DNA from: Candidatus Poribacteria bacterium
GTDB taxonomy: Bacteria > Poribacteria > WGA-4E > WGA-3G
Assembly (NCBI GenBank): GCA_022820835.1
Contig: JAJEET010000019.1
Location: 62,001 to 126,000 of the forward strand
Direction: 5' to 3'
Length of the DNA stretch: 64,000 bases
A program made the translations under genes and the position numbers. Every line of letters begins with the position of its first letter. Position 1 is the stretch's first letter. Below, in pieces: positions 53,442 through 62,290 of the stretch. The notes beneath the pieces were generated by a model, which did not search any database, was not told the origin of the DNA, and saw only the letters and a list, made by a program, of their open reading frames with translations.

Positions 53442-55823
53442 GTGCCGATGAGAATATTACGGTCGCTTTTTGTCGTTTTCTTTATAATTCTAACCTTTAC
53501 ACTTTTTTGTAGTGGCAACCTTTACGCTGCGATGGCTCCTGATGCCTCTGGCTCCGTTTATACGGACTATTTCGATCACATCACACTCTTTTCTGAGGGA
53601 CGGATTACCCGTTTCACACAGATGCCGATTCGGGTCTATATTTCGCCAGTGCTGAAAGAGAGTCCGTACCTCCCTGAAATCCGACATGCGATGCAGACGT
53701 GGCACACGGCGAGTGACGGCGATATCCATTTTGAAGAGACCGAGACCCCTCAGAACGCAAACATCCGTGTCAGTTGGGGGCACAACGCGCTTTATAAAGG
53801 TTTCCAAGACATGCGGCTCGGTAGTGCGCAACTTACACGTCTCCACGATACGAAACAGACAGTCGTAGAATCGCTGACGGAAACCGCTGCCTCGCCTCCG
53901 TTCACCGTTGAGATTATCCTGATGTTAGAAGGCGATGGCACTATCGGTGAACTCTCACAGGAAGAGATGCGGACAGTTTGTCTCCATGAGTTTGGACACG
54001 CCATCGGGTTATGGGGACACAGTCCACACCCGGGTGATATTAGCTACCCGACTGCGACAGCGCAACATCCATCTGCCCGTGATATAACTACGTTACGAAA
54101 ACTTTATAACACGCCTACCAATACACCGCAGCACGAAACGGCTGTTAAGGTGTTGAAATCCGAGATTGAACAGAGACCGCACGCCGATAAGCAAAAACAG
54201 CTCCGGTCTCACTACCTGCTCGGCACCGTCTACCTTGATAAAGGCGATACAGACACCGCAATCACAAGTTTCTTGACCTGCGGTCAGTTGGATGCCAAGT
54301 TCCGACCCGCAGTTGAGAAACTGATTCAAGCCTACCATGAAACGGGTAAAATCCCTGAGGCGATAGCACTTCTCGAAAAACAGGTCACCCAGACACCGTC
54401 GCCTGCGGATTACAACAAACTCGGTATCTTCTACTATGAGAAAGAAGAACCAGAGAAGGCGATACAAGCGTTTGAAAAAGCACTCCATATCGCGCCCTAC
54501 CATAAAGCGGCGCGCCGTAATTTGCATCAACTCCTGCGTGCAAAGGCGTTCAGAGCGTTGGCGGCTAAGGATTTTGAGACCGCCACCACGACTTTTGAAC
54601 GTGTGATTCGGATGGATCCGCTCGATGCCCCTACCTACCAGCTGATGGGGAACGGATATGCTCACGCTGGTCAGTTTGAAACAGCGATCGGCTATTACCA
54701 GAAAGCCGTTGATATTAACCCGGTTGATGCATTGACGAAGCAATATCTTGCGAAATGCTATAATAACTACGGGGTGGCACTGCGCAATCGCGGTGAATGG
54801 GATGCGGCAATTGATGCGTATCGGAACGCGCTGCGGTTAATGCCGACGCTGAGCATCGCCCGTACAAATCTTGGCGATGTATTCACCCGAAAGGCGAGTG
54901 CACATAATGAGGCGGGAGAATTAGATGCGGCAGTGAATGCGTATCTCGAACTCAAAGAACTCTATCCGAACGAAATACACATCCGCAACCTGCTCGGAGA
55001 GTTATATCTGAAAAAAGGCGACTATGCCGAGGCATTGTCGGCATTTCAACACGTTTACGATAGCACACCTGCCGCTGACCATGCTTTACACAACCTCATC
55101 GCGGCGTATCATCACTATGCGCGCAGCCTCAGCGAGACGGGAGTTTACACAACAGCGATCCAACTGCTTGAGAAGGCACTCCGACTTGCCCCGATCGATG
55201 TGAATTTACGTCTGAGTTTGGCGAATGCCTATCAAGGCGTGGGTGATTATGAACGCGCTACGGTGGAATTGTCGCGCGTCTTGTCACAAGAACCGGAGAA
55301 CGCACGTGCCAAGGAGGAGCAGATCAACCTGCGAATCCGACGCGGGAACGCGTTTATGGAACAACGAAACTACGCCGCCGCTATCGCCGAATTTGAGACG
55401 ATTCCAGAACCTAAGCGGACCCTCGAAATTGATAACACGCTCGGCTACTTGTATCTCGTGACGCGTGAATACCAAAAAGCGTTCGCCGGTTTTCAAACGG
55501 TCCTACAGAAAGATCCGATCAACATGCCAGCGTTCAGGAATTTATTGTCGCTGGAGTCGCAACTAATCCGACACCGTTTTAACAGAACGAAAGCGAATCT
55601 TCTCACCGAAGTCCGATGCGTCTTCGCCGTTACTTTAATTAGACGGAAACAGACCGATGCAGCGGTCGAAAAATATCAACTCGCGTTGAAATCCAGATCC
55701 GAAGAGATGGATCCGCTGCTTATCGAAACGGGTAAACAACTTGCGAGTTGGTTCCAGCAATATGGGGACACGGAGAACCGAGAGACGATTCTCCGTTGGG
55801 TCGAAGAACGCAGGGGTCGATGA
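53442..55823 (+). CDS. Exported metzincin-like metalloprotease with TPR repeats
   Basis: About 793 residues. A signal peptide (SLFVVFFIILTFTLFCSGNL) is followed by a protease domain with HEFGHAIGLWGHSP, a zinc site of the matrixin type in which the third His is one residue later than in classical HExxHxxGxxH. The rest (about 230-790) is an array of some ten or more TPR repeats (AIGYYQKAVDINPVDALTKQ). It probably binds peptides or proteins outside the cytoplasm and cuts them. I chose GTG 53442, because AAAGGAG lies 8 nt before it. ATG 53448 is possible, and ATG 53394 is in frame but lacks a ribosome-binding site. Confidence 0.82.
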   Translation: MPMRILRSLFVVFFIILTFTLFCSGNLYAAMAPDASGSVYTDYFDHITLFSEGRITRFTQMPIRVYISPVLKESPYLPEIRHAMQTWHTASDGDIHFEETETPQNANIRVSWGHNALYKGFQDMRLGSAQLTRLHDTKQTVVESLTETAASPPFTVEIILMLEGDGTIGELSQEEMRTVCLHEFGHAIGLWGHSPHPGDISYPTATAQHPSARDITTLRKLYNTPTNTPQHETAVKVLKSEIEQRPHADKQKQLRSHYLLGTVYLDKGDTDTAITSFLTCGQLDAKFRPAVEKLIQAYHETGKIPEAIALLEKQVTQTPSPADYNKLGIFYYEKEEPEKAIQAFEKALHIAPYHKAARRNLHQLLRAKAFRALAAKDFETATTTFERVIRMDPLDAPTYQLMGNGYAHAGQFETAIGYYQKAVDINPVDALTKQYLAKCYNNYGVALRNRGEWDAAIDAYRNALRLMPTLSIARTNLGDVFTRKASAHNEAGELDAAVNAYLELKELYPNEIHIRNLLGELYLKKGDYAEALSAFQHVYDSTPAADHALHNLIAAYHHYARSLSETGVYTTAIQLLEKALRLAPIDVNLRLSLANAYQGVGDYERATVELSRVLSQEPENARAKEEQINLRIRRGNAFMEQRNYAAAIAEFETIPEPKRTLEIDNTLGYLYLVTREYQKAFAGFQTVLQKDPINMPAFRNLLSLESQLIRHRFNRTKANLLTEVRCVFAVTLIRRKQTDAAVEKYQLALKSRSEEMDPLLIETGKQLASWFQQYGDTENRETILRWVEERRGR

Positions 55824-55880
55824 TTTTCGTTCTGGGCAAGGTCCGACTCAAATGTTCAAGGTATCCCACCCATAGTTAAA

Positions 55881-55911
55881 AAAGAAAGGGTCAGGCAAAT
55901 ATGCCCGACCC
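55881..55911 (-). terminator. Rho-independent terminator after the Spy-like gene
   Basis: GGGTCAGGCA (55888-55897) pairs with TGCCCGACCC (55902-55911), one mismatch, loop 4 nt. On the minus strand a T-rich run (TTTCTTTTTT) follows. It lies 48 bp after the stop codon at 55959 and faces the end of the protease/TPR gene. Confidence 0.75.
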
Positions 55912-55958
55912 GGCGTACAAATACGTGAATGAGATGCAGGGTTGTTTCTGGATGCTGA

Positions 55959-56495
55959 CTACTGTGCGCCGCCTCCGCCACCACTACGACCGCCACCTTC
56001 ACGGAAACGATTCATGCGTTGCCGTTGTTCGTTCTGACGTTCCTGGCGTTGCTTAGTCAATTCGTTGAGTTTAGCCATCTGTTCTTCCGTCAATACCTCT
56101 TTGAGACTCGCTTGGAATTCTGACCCGGTGGTTGCAAGAAAACTTTGCATTTCTGCCTGGGCTCCCTGCATATTACCTGAGGAACGAATCTCTTCTATCT
56201 TTTTCACAAACTTTTCACGAGTTACCTGATAGATAGGACGTGCTTTTATGAGTGTCTCATCGTCTACTTTCACAGCGAAGGTTAAGTCTAACCAAGAATT
56301 ATCAACAATAGACGCATAGTTCGTCATTCCCATTCCCATTCCTCTGCCACCGCGTTCGCCGCCCTGGCGGTTTCCACGTTGTTGATTCTGAGCGTTCCGG
56401 TCTGGACGTTGTGCCAAGGTTGTGTATTCAAAGATAAAGACACCGAGGATTGCGAGAACTGCGATTGCTGCGATTGCGAAAAATTTCTGTTTCAT
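55959..56495 (-). CDS. Spy/CpxP-like periplasmic protein
   Basis: A 178-residue exported protein. The signal segment FFAIAAIAVLAILGVFIFEY may be a cleaved peptide or an anchor. A Gly/Arg/Asn-rich stretch (RGNRQGGERGGRGMGMGM) follows, then a helical domain with LKEVLTEEQMAKLNEL, which is like the LTxxQ motif of Spy/CpxP proteins. The end is Gly-rich (GGGRSGGGGGAQ). Relatives are chaperones or stress sensors in the periplasm. ATG 56495 has a good AGGAGAT. It ends at a terminator, so it is monocistronic. Confidence 0.7.
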   Translation of the reverse strand: MKQKFFAIAAIAVLAILGVFIFEYTTLAQRPDRNAQNQQRGNRQGGERGGRGMGMGMTNYASIVDNSWLDLTFAVKVDDETLIKARPIYQVTREKFVKKIEEIRSSGNMQGAQAEMQSFLATTGSEFQASLKEVLTEEQMAKLNELTKQRQERQNEQRQRMNRFREGGGRSGGGGGAQ

Positions 56496-56641
56496 TTTCT
56501 TATCTCCTATAAAAAATTCGGTTGTGTGAATACCAGCAAGTTTTTTTAAAGGTGTTCACATTTTAGGTTCGCATCTTTAGTCAGATGTGTTCAGAAAAGG
56601 TTCGTTTTTTATTATTTTTATCGGGTAACTGTAAAAAATAT

Positions 56642-56670
56642 TTGACAATGCGAAACCGCTATGTTAAACT
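56642..56670 (+). promoter_or_regulatory. Promoter for the HtrA-like protease
   Basis: TTGACA (56642-56647), a 17-nt spacer and TAAACT (56665-56670), with the ATG at 56710 about 33 nt after the predicted start point. AAAGGAAT serves as ribosome-binding site. Confidence 0.65.
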
Positions 56671-56709
56671 TTTAGAATATTAAAAAACTCCAAAATCAAA
56701 GGAATTAGT

Positions 56710-58149
56710 ATGAAACAGATCTTTGCAACTGCGGTTAAAAATCGCATTAGCAGTGTGGTATTGACGGTTTTTGCGGTTTTTATTTTACTTGCAAACGCCG
56801 ATGCCGCACACAACTGGACAGAACAGATTGCAGCTTTCAAACCGATGGTGGTGAACGTCGAGACCTCCTCTGAGGTCGTCTTCGAGATGGAGCGGAAAGG
56901 CACAAGTTTTGCAACCGGTTTTGTTGTAGATTCGGAACACGGTATTATCGCGACAAACCAGCATGTTACCGGGACCAGCCCCTCTTATGTTAAAATCAAC
57001 TTCCACGATGGGAGTTTCACGGAAGCACGGATTCTCTACTACGATCCGACACACGACTTCGGGTTTTATCAGATTGATCCGGCTGAGGTAGAGTTTGAGC
57101 TACAGGCTGTTGAAATCGGCGAATGGGATTCACTCGCTCTTGGCGATGAACTTCTGCTCATCGGGAACAATGAAAAAGAAGAATATTCGATCAAATTCGG
57201 GACAGTTGCGAACCTTAATGTCAACAAAGGGGATCGACACTCGAGTTACATTCACACCACATTTGATCGGACAGGCGGCTCGAGCGGAAGTCCCGTCTGG
57301 AATACCGCAGGTCAAGTGATTGCTGTTCACGCCCGTGGTACCGATACCTCCAGTTTTGAACTCCCGATCGACTATCTCGTTGATGCGCTTGAGTTTATTC
57401 GGAATAACATATCCATCCAACGCGGCGAAATCGGTGTGGATTTAGAACTTGTCTCTATCGGTGAAGCGATCAAACACTTCAATTTTCCTGCCGAATTGCG
57501 CAAAGAGATCGGGCCCTCGAAAGCCGGAACACCAAAGGTTATCCAAATCGAATCCATTGTACCTAAGACGACCGGTGTGCCTATCCTGCGCGCATCTGAT
57601 ATTATCTATCGCGTCAATGGTGAACCTATCAAAGACGATCTCTACACCTTCGATGCTATCTTAAATCAGAACGTTGGCGAAAGCGTTAACTTGAACGTCT
57701 ATCGGAACGGGGAAAACCTAAGTCTTGATGTGCCTGTAGAGGACTTAGAGTCGAAGAAGGTACGTCGGTTTGTTAGGTTCGGTGGCGCAATTTTTCATGA
57801 CATTACGCCGAAGCTCCGACGCACACTTTTCTTAGATGCCGATGGTGTCTATTTACCGCACGCCGTCGCTGGGAGCAGCTTTTCACGGGTCGGTGTCCAA
57901 GAACGGAATGGGAACTCTAAGGTCGTAATTCTCGATATTAACGGGAAACAGATTCGTAATCTCGACGACTTTGTTGAAGCGTGCAAGTCAATTACCGATG
58001 GACAACACACTTATGTCGTCGTCCGAGATTTCAATTTATTTGACAGTTCCCCGAAACCAAAGAGTTTAACAGTTAACCTCAAATTCGGTCCTTTGCAACA
58101 GTTTGAATGGAATCGAGAGATATTGGATTGGGATGAGGTGGGTGAATAG
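56710..58149 (+). CDS. HtrA/DegP-like serine protease with PDZ domains
   Basis: A 479-residue exported protease. A signal peptide (VVLTVFAVFILLANADA) precedes a trypsin-like domain. Its triad is H85 (ATNQHVTG), D116 (THDFGF) and S192 (GGSSGSPV). Two PDZ-like domains follow: one at about 255-350 (TGVPILRASDIIYRVNGEPI) and a second at about 385-470 (VVILDINGKQIRNLDDF). Such proteases degrade misfolded envelope proteins. It stands next to a Spy-like gene on the other strand, a sensible stress-response pairing though each has its own promoter. Confidence 0.9.
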   Translation: MKQIFATAVKNRISSVVLTVFAVFILLANADAAHNWTEQIAAFKPMVVNVETSSEVVFEMERKGTSFATGFVVDSEHGIIATNQHVTGTSPSYVKINFHDGSFTEARILYYDPTHDFGFYQIDPAEVEFELQAVEIGEWDSLALGDELLLIGNNEKEEYSIKFGTVANLNVNKGDRHSSYIHTTFDRTGGSSGSPVWNTAGQVIAVHARGTDTSSFELPIDYLVDALEFIRNNISIQRGEIGVDLELVSIGEAIKHFNFPAELRKEIGPSKAGTPKVIQIESIVPKTTGVPILRASDIIYRVNGEPIKDDLYTFDAILNQNVGESVNLNVYRNGENLSLDVPVEDLESKKVRRFVRFGGAIFHDITPKLRRTLFLDADGVYLPHAVAGSSFSRVGVQERNGNSKVVILDINGKQIRNLDDFVEACKSITDGQHTYVVVRDFNLFDSSPKPKSLTVNLKFGPLQQFEWNREILDWDEVGE

Positions 58150-58174
58150 CTGTCAACCGATGGCTGCTTCACTC

Positions 58175-58987
58175 CTAAAAGTTGATAACTAATTCAATAA
58201 AATCGGATGCGGATGGCTTCTCAAAGATTCTGGCGTAGTTGATATGGATCCCTTTCCATGCAATACCTATTCCGGTTGTAAATGTTCCGTTTGAGATGCC
58301 GAGTCGGATAGGGAGAACTGGGAACGGATGCCACTCGGTGCCGATATAAAATTCAGGTGTTGTGCCGTCAGTCGGGAACGCGATATCTGCTGAGAACTGG
58401 TAAGTGTCGTAGTGGTAAGCGGTGCCGAGTGTCAACCACTGAATACCGTAACCTTCAAGATTTTGCGCGAGGCATCCGAACTTGAGATTCGGGCGTGGTT
58501 TGAAAAGCAGTCCAATGTCATAAGCGGTCTGGTACCCAAAAAATTGGTATACATCGGACGGGTGTCTTCGCTTAAATTTGAGGCTCAATCCTGCAGCGAC
58601 GTAGGGTCCGAATTGTCGGGCGATGCCGTAATAGTTGAAATCGGGAACGCCGCTGTCAACACCGAGCGCGATTTTGTTCCCCCAGAATAGACTATATCCT
58701 TTGTAACTGTAGCCGATACCTTTCGGGTCGAACCGGTAATCGTCGCGGTTGTATAACTTATTGACACCGAAGAGTTTCACACCTTGCCACTGAATAAGTC
58801 CTGCGGGGTTCCAAAAACCGGCACTGGCATCGTCAGCGACAGCGGTGAAAGCGTTTCCCATCCCTAACGCACGCGCACCTACATAAAGCGGACGCGCCGA
58901 TTCAAACGGTCTTTGGTCAGGCGCAGCCTGTGCGGATACCGGTGTTACCAACCACAAGAAACATAGGACAGCGTAGAGAGTTTTCAT
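58175..58987 (-). CDS. PorV/FadL-like outer-membrane barrel protein
   Basis: A 270-residue protein. A signal peptide (TLYAVLCFLWLVTPVSAQA) is followed by the PorV/PorQ-like pattern ARALGMGNAFTAVADDASAG and FWNPAGL, seen at the N-terminus of this family of barrels. Alternating beta strands (IALGVDSGVPDFNYYGIARQ; LRLGISNGTFTTGIGIAW) fill the rest and it ends in a terminal aromatic residue (IELVINF). I chose ATG 58987, which makes a proper signal peptide; a TTG at 59023 would add a poor leader. Its role may be transport or secretion, unproven. Confidence 0.8.
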   Translation of the reverse strand: MKTLYAVLCFLWLVTPVSAQAAPDQRPFESARPLYVGARALGMGNAFTAVADDASAGFWNPAGLIQWQGVKLFGVNKLYNRDDYRFDPKGIGYSYKGYSLFWGNKIALGVDSGVPDFNYYGIARQFGPYVAAGLSLKFKRRHPSDVYQFFGYQTAYDIGLLFKPRPNLKFGCLAQNLEGYGIQWLTLGTAYHYDTYQFSADIAFPTDGTTPEFYIGTEWHPFPVLPIRLGISNGTFTTGIGIAWKGIHINYARIFEKPSASDFIELVINF

Positions 58988-59092
58988 GGGCACTAATTTA
59001 GCACGGGATACCCAATATAGCAAGGGAATGATTGTCAGTTATCGGTTATGAGTTAAAAGAGGTTTTTGATGATTCTAAAGTCTCTTTCTGAG

Positions 59093-59138
59093 AACTGAAG
59101 GTTTTTGGTAGAAAAACCGTACTGATAACTGACAACTA
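59093..59138. repeat. Dispersed hairpin repeat, copy A
   Basis: AACTGA is followed by a 7-bp stem (GGTTTTT 59100-59106 and AAAAACC 59112-59118, 5-nt loop), then GTACTGATAACTGACAACT. The same frame with a different stem recurs at 63470-63565. The element ends just before the rsmI start codon. An older copy seems to lie directly upstream (59033-59092). Confidence 0.75.
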
Positions 59139-59144
59139 ACAAAC

Positions 59145-59846
59145 ATGCAAGACACGCCATCTGGCACGCTCTACCTCGTTAGCACACCGATCGGAAATTT
59201 GGAGGACATCACCCTGCGCGCCCTCCGTATCCTCAAAGAGGTGGAACTCATCGCTGCTGAGGATACGCGTCAGACACGTCGCCTCCTAACACACTATGAC
59301 ATCCACACGCCTCTCACAAGTTACTTTGAAGGCAACCAGCAAACGAAGTGCGACAAATTAATTGCGCGGATGAAAGCAGGTGAGACGATCGCCCTCGTTT
59401 CGGATGCCGGTACACCAATTATTTCGGACCCAGGGTATCCACTCCTACGTGTTTGTATTGAGGCAGGAATCCCGATTGTCCCGATTCCTGGTGCCTCAGC
59501 CGTCATCACCGCCGCATCCGTTTCCGGACTACCACTACACAACTTCGCTTTTGAAGGGTTCGTCTCCCCGAAATCTGGAAAAAGAAAACGTCAATTAAGT
59601 GTACTCACCGATGAGGAGAGGACGTTAATCTTCTTTGAATCTCCACATCGGATTTGCCGTTTCCTTGAAGATGTCCTTGAAGTGATGGGGGATCGCGAGA
59701 TCGTCGTCACACGTGAGTTAACGAAACGGTTTGAAGAGATAGTCCGCGGGAGCGTCAGTGAAGCACTTGAGAGATTCCGTGATGGTGAGTCGCGTGGCGA
59801 GTTTACGATCGTTATTGCAGGAAAAAGGAGCAAAGATGACAGTTGA
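59145..59846 (+). CDS. rsmI: 16S rRNA (cytidine(1402)-2'-O)-methyltransferase
   Basis: A 233-residue methyltransferase that adds a 2'-O-methyl group to C1402 in the 16S rRNA decoding site, using SAM. Family motifs: STPIGNLEDITLRALR, AAEDTRQTRRLLTHYDI, VSDAGTPIISDPGYPLLR, PIPGASAVITAAS and GFVSPKSGKR. This is the classic RsmI order. It starts directly after a dispersed hairpin repeat and has no good ribosome-binding site. The following dehydrogenase begins 11 bp before its stop. Confidence 0.95.
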   Translation: MQDTPSGTLYLVSTPIGNLEDITLRALRILKEVELIAAEDTRQTRRLLTHYDIHTPLTSYFEGNQQTKCDKLIARMKAGETIALVSDAGTPIISDPGYPLLRVCIEAGIPIVPIPGASAVITAASVSGLPLHNFAFEGFVSPKSGKRKRQLSVLTDEERTLIFFESPHRICRFLEDVLEVMGDREIVVTRELTKRFEEIVRGSVSEALERFRDGESRGEFTIVIAGKRSKDDS

Positions 59847-60774
59847 TGAGATCAGACGGATTGCCGTTATCGGTGCAGGACTGATGGGACACGGCATCGC
59901 GCAGGAGTTCGCCAGTGCGGGGTATAGCGTCCGGATGCACGACGTTACCGATGAACGCCTCGAAACCGCGTGCATACAGATTGAGAGCAATCTCGGTGTA
60001 CTCGCTGAAAACGACGTTATTCAGAAAGAGAGCATTGCGCCGACGCTGCAACGCATACAGACGAACACCGAGCTGTCCGCAGTCGCGGAAGATGCCGATT
60101 TCGTTGTTGAAGCCGTCACTGAGGATTTGGCACTCAAACAGAAGATATTTGCGAAATTAGACGGCATCTGTCCACCGCATACAATTTTGGCGAGCAATAC
60201 GACGGCCTTAATGCCGAGTCAGATCGGCGTAAAGGTGAAACGCAAAGATAAGTTACTTAATACGCACTATTTTAATCCGCCTTACCTGATTCCGTTGGTC
60301 GAACTCATCCGCAGCCCTGATTCATCTGATGAGACGGTCGCGGTGACGTTTGACCTGTTGACGGCTATCGGGAAAACCCCTGCAATTATTGAGAAAGAGG
60401 TACTCGGTTTTGTTGGACCGAGGCTGCAAGCCGCGCTCATTCGGGAAGCGTTCGCGATTGTAGAACAGGGGATCGCGAGTGCGGAGACCGTTGATCTCGT
60501 CGTGCGGAATAGTTTCGGACGTAGGCTCAGCGTCGCCGGTCCGTTTGAGGTCTTTGAACTTGCAGGTTGGGACCTCGTACTCGCTGCCTTTGAAGAGCTC
60601 TATAAGGATCTCAACAGTTCATCTGACATCAATCCGCTCCTCCGACAGATGGTCGAGTCTGGTAAACTCGGCGTAAAGTCTAAAGAGGGATTCTATCGTT
60701 GGACGGACGATAAAATAGAAGAACTCCGAGGTCGAATGAATCGCGCGCTCATACAGCAAGCAAAAGATGAGTAA
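59836..60774 (+). CDS. 3-hydroxyacyl-CoA dehydrogenase family protein
   Basis: A 312-residue NAD-dependent dehydrogenase. The nucleotide loop is VIGAGLMGHGIAQEFASAGY. SNTTALMPSQIG and NTHYFNPPYLIPLVELI follow, including the catalytic His of this family. A C-terminal helical dimer domain is present (GFVGPRLQAALIREAFAIVE). Substrates may be a 3-hydroxyacyl-CoA or related hydroxy acids (lambda-crystallin-like). The start ATG 59836 has AAAGGAG 6 nt before it and overlaps rsmI; a longer frame from 59758 lies inside rsmI. Confidence 0.92.
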   Translation: MTVDEIRRIAVIGAGLMGHGIAQEFASAGYSVRMHDVTDERLETACIQIESNLGVLAENDVIQKESIAPTLQRIQTNTELSAVAEDADFVVEAVTEDLALKQKIFAKLDGICPPHTILASNTTALMPSQIGVKVKRKDKLLNTHYFNPPYLIPLVELIRSPDSSDETVAVTFDLLTAIGKTPAIIEKEVLGFVGPRLQAALIREAFAIVEQGIASAETVDLVVRNSFGRRLSVAGPFEVFELAGWDLVLAAFEELYKDLNSSSDINPLLRQMVESGKLGVKSKEGFYRWTDDKIEELRGRMNRALIQQAKDE

Positions 60775-61468
60775 AATAGTAAACAGATTCTGTTCAGTTT
60801 CCGTTCACAAAAAGCGTCTCCTTGTATTTTTGCCTGTGATGTTAGTTGGACTGATTGTTCTGGGAGTCTACCACAAGCAGATTTGGGAATATCTCCTTGA
60901 ACTGACTGCTGCTTTTCGGGATATTGAAACAGCGAGGGCGTACATCGCGAGTTATGGCGTGCTTGCCCCTATTGTGTCAGCGATACTAATGATTTTTCAG
61001 AGCGTGATCGCGCCGCTGCCGGCGTTTCTGATTACCTTTGCGAATGGCTTGCTGTTCGGCGTTTGGTGGGGTGCAGCCTTGTCTTGGGGCAGCGCGATGA
61101 TCGGAGCTGCCCTCTGTTTTTTTATTGCCCGCGGCCTCGGACGTCCGGTCATTGTCAAGTTGTTAAGCGAAGCTGCTGTCAATACGTCTGATCAGTTTTT
61201 TCAACGATACGGCAAACATGCGGTGCTCATTGCGCGTTTGGTTCCAATTATCTCTTTTGACGTTATCAGTTACGGAGCAGGACTTACGAGTATGCAATTT
61301 TGGGGCTTTGCTATTGCCACTGGAATCGGACAACTGCCAGCGACGCTACTTTATTCTTACCTCGGTGATCGCGCAACTGGAAGTATCAAGATCCTGCTTT
61401 GGGTGTTTGGAATCGTCATGGCGGTTTCGATTGTAATCGGACTCGTAAAACGCCGAGCAAAGCAGTAG
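60767..61468 (+). CDS. VTT-domain (TVP38/DedA-like) membrane protein
   Basis: A 233-residue integral membrane protein. Several membrane segments are clear: RLLVFLPVMLVGLIVLGVYH, IVSAILMIFQSVIAPLPAFL, ALSWGSAMIGAALCFFIARG and a last one near 205-227. The stretch PLPAFLITFANGLLFG and the pair GRPVIVKLL and RLVPIISFDVISYGAG fit the VTT/SNARE-associated family, thought to move lipids between membrane leaflets. It overlaps the dehydrogenase by 8 bp. Confidence 0.88.
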   Translation: MSKIVNRFCSVSVHKKRLLVFLPVMLVGLIVLGVYHKQIWEYLLELTAAFRDIETARAYIASYGVLAPIVSAILMIFQSVIAPLPAFLITFANGLLFGVWWGAALSWGSAMIGAALCFFIARGLGRPVIVKLLSEAAVNTSDQFFQRYGKHAVLIARLVPIISFDVISYGAGLTSMQFWGFAIATGIGQLPATLLYSYLGDRATGSIKILLWVFGIVMAVSIVIGLVKRRAKQ

Positions 61469-61507
61469 GCACAAGCCGTGTACCGTAAACAAAAAACCGG
61501 TATAACT

Positions 61508-62278
61508 ATGAAACGCTACCTTATCGTCTTTCTCAGTCTTATGATGATCTTTTCCTGTCAACGAACAAAGCCACAAAGTTTCAAAGACAAACAGCAAAGA
61601 TACCCTCGCGTTCAGACGGCGTTTGAAGAAAAAGACGACCTGCTTCGCAGTCTGTTTGCAGACCAGGGTATCCCTTATCCACCACAGAAGCTCTTTATCC
61701 GAGTCTTCAAACAAGAGAAAATTTTGGAAGTTTGGGCGTTTTCAACATCTGATACCGTTTTCAAACTTGTAAAACGTTACGCTATCTGCCGCGCATCAGG
61801 AAATTTGGGCCCCAAAAGACGCGAAGGCGACTTGCAAATTCCGGAGGGCTTTTATTATATTGATAGATTTAACCCCAAAAGCAACTTTTACCTATCGCTT
61901 GGGATTAATTATCCGAACCAGGCGGATAAGATTTTGGGCAGAAAGGGCGAGCTCGGGGGTGATATATTTATCCACGGCGGATGTGTCACGATTGGCTGTG
62001 TTCCAATCACGGATGAATATATTAAGGAAGTGTATTGGTTAGCAGTGCAAGCAAAATCAAACGGACATGCAAAAATCCCGGTGCATATCTTTCCAACAAA
62101 ATTGGGTGATCGTACAATGACATGCTTAAAAAGTGCTTTTCCAAATAACGATACTTTGATAAACTTTTGGGAGAACTTGAAAATCGGGTATAATTGGTTT
62201 GAACAGTACCGGAAATTGCCGACAATCTCAATAAAGCGGGATGGCATATATCAGTTTTCGGATTCTTCAGAAGAATAG
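61508..62278 (+). CDS. L,D-transpeptidase (YkuD/YafK-like) lipoprotein
   Basis: A 256-residue lipoprotein. The signal ends in MMIFSC, a lipobox-like sequence with Cys17 for lipid attachment. The catalytic YkuD motif is DIFIHGGCVTIGCVPITDE, with His and the nucleophile Cys in HGGCVTIGC, as in YafK-type enzymes. Such enzymes cut or form 3-3 or lipoprotein cross-links in peptidoglycan. The chosen ATG 61508 gives the lipoprotein signal. A GTG at 61478 would add ten residues before it. It overlaps no gene and lies 39 bp after the VTT gene. Confidence 0.87.
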   Translation: MKRYLIVFLSLMMIFSCQRTKPQSFKDKQQRYPRVQTAFEEKDDLLRSLFADQGIPYPPQKLFIRVFKQEKILEVWAFSTSDTVFKLVKRYAICRASGNLGPKRREGDLQIPEGFYYIDRFNPKSNFYLSLGINYPNQADKILGRKGELGGDIFIHGGCVTIGCVPITDEYIKEVYWLAVQAKSNGHAKIPVHIFPTKLGDRTMTCLKSAFPNNDTLINFWENLKIGYNWFEQYRKLPTISIKRDGIYQFSDSSEE

Positions 62279-62290
62279 AGGAGGCTCAAG

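Noticed and set aside
54093..54743. 216-codon minus-strand open frame
   Set aside because: Antisense to the TPR array, a common by-product of repetitive codon use.
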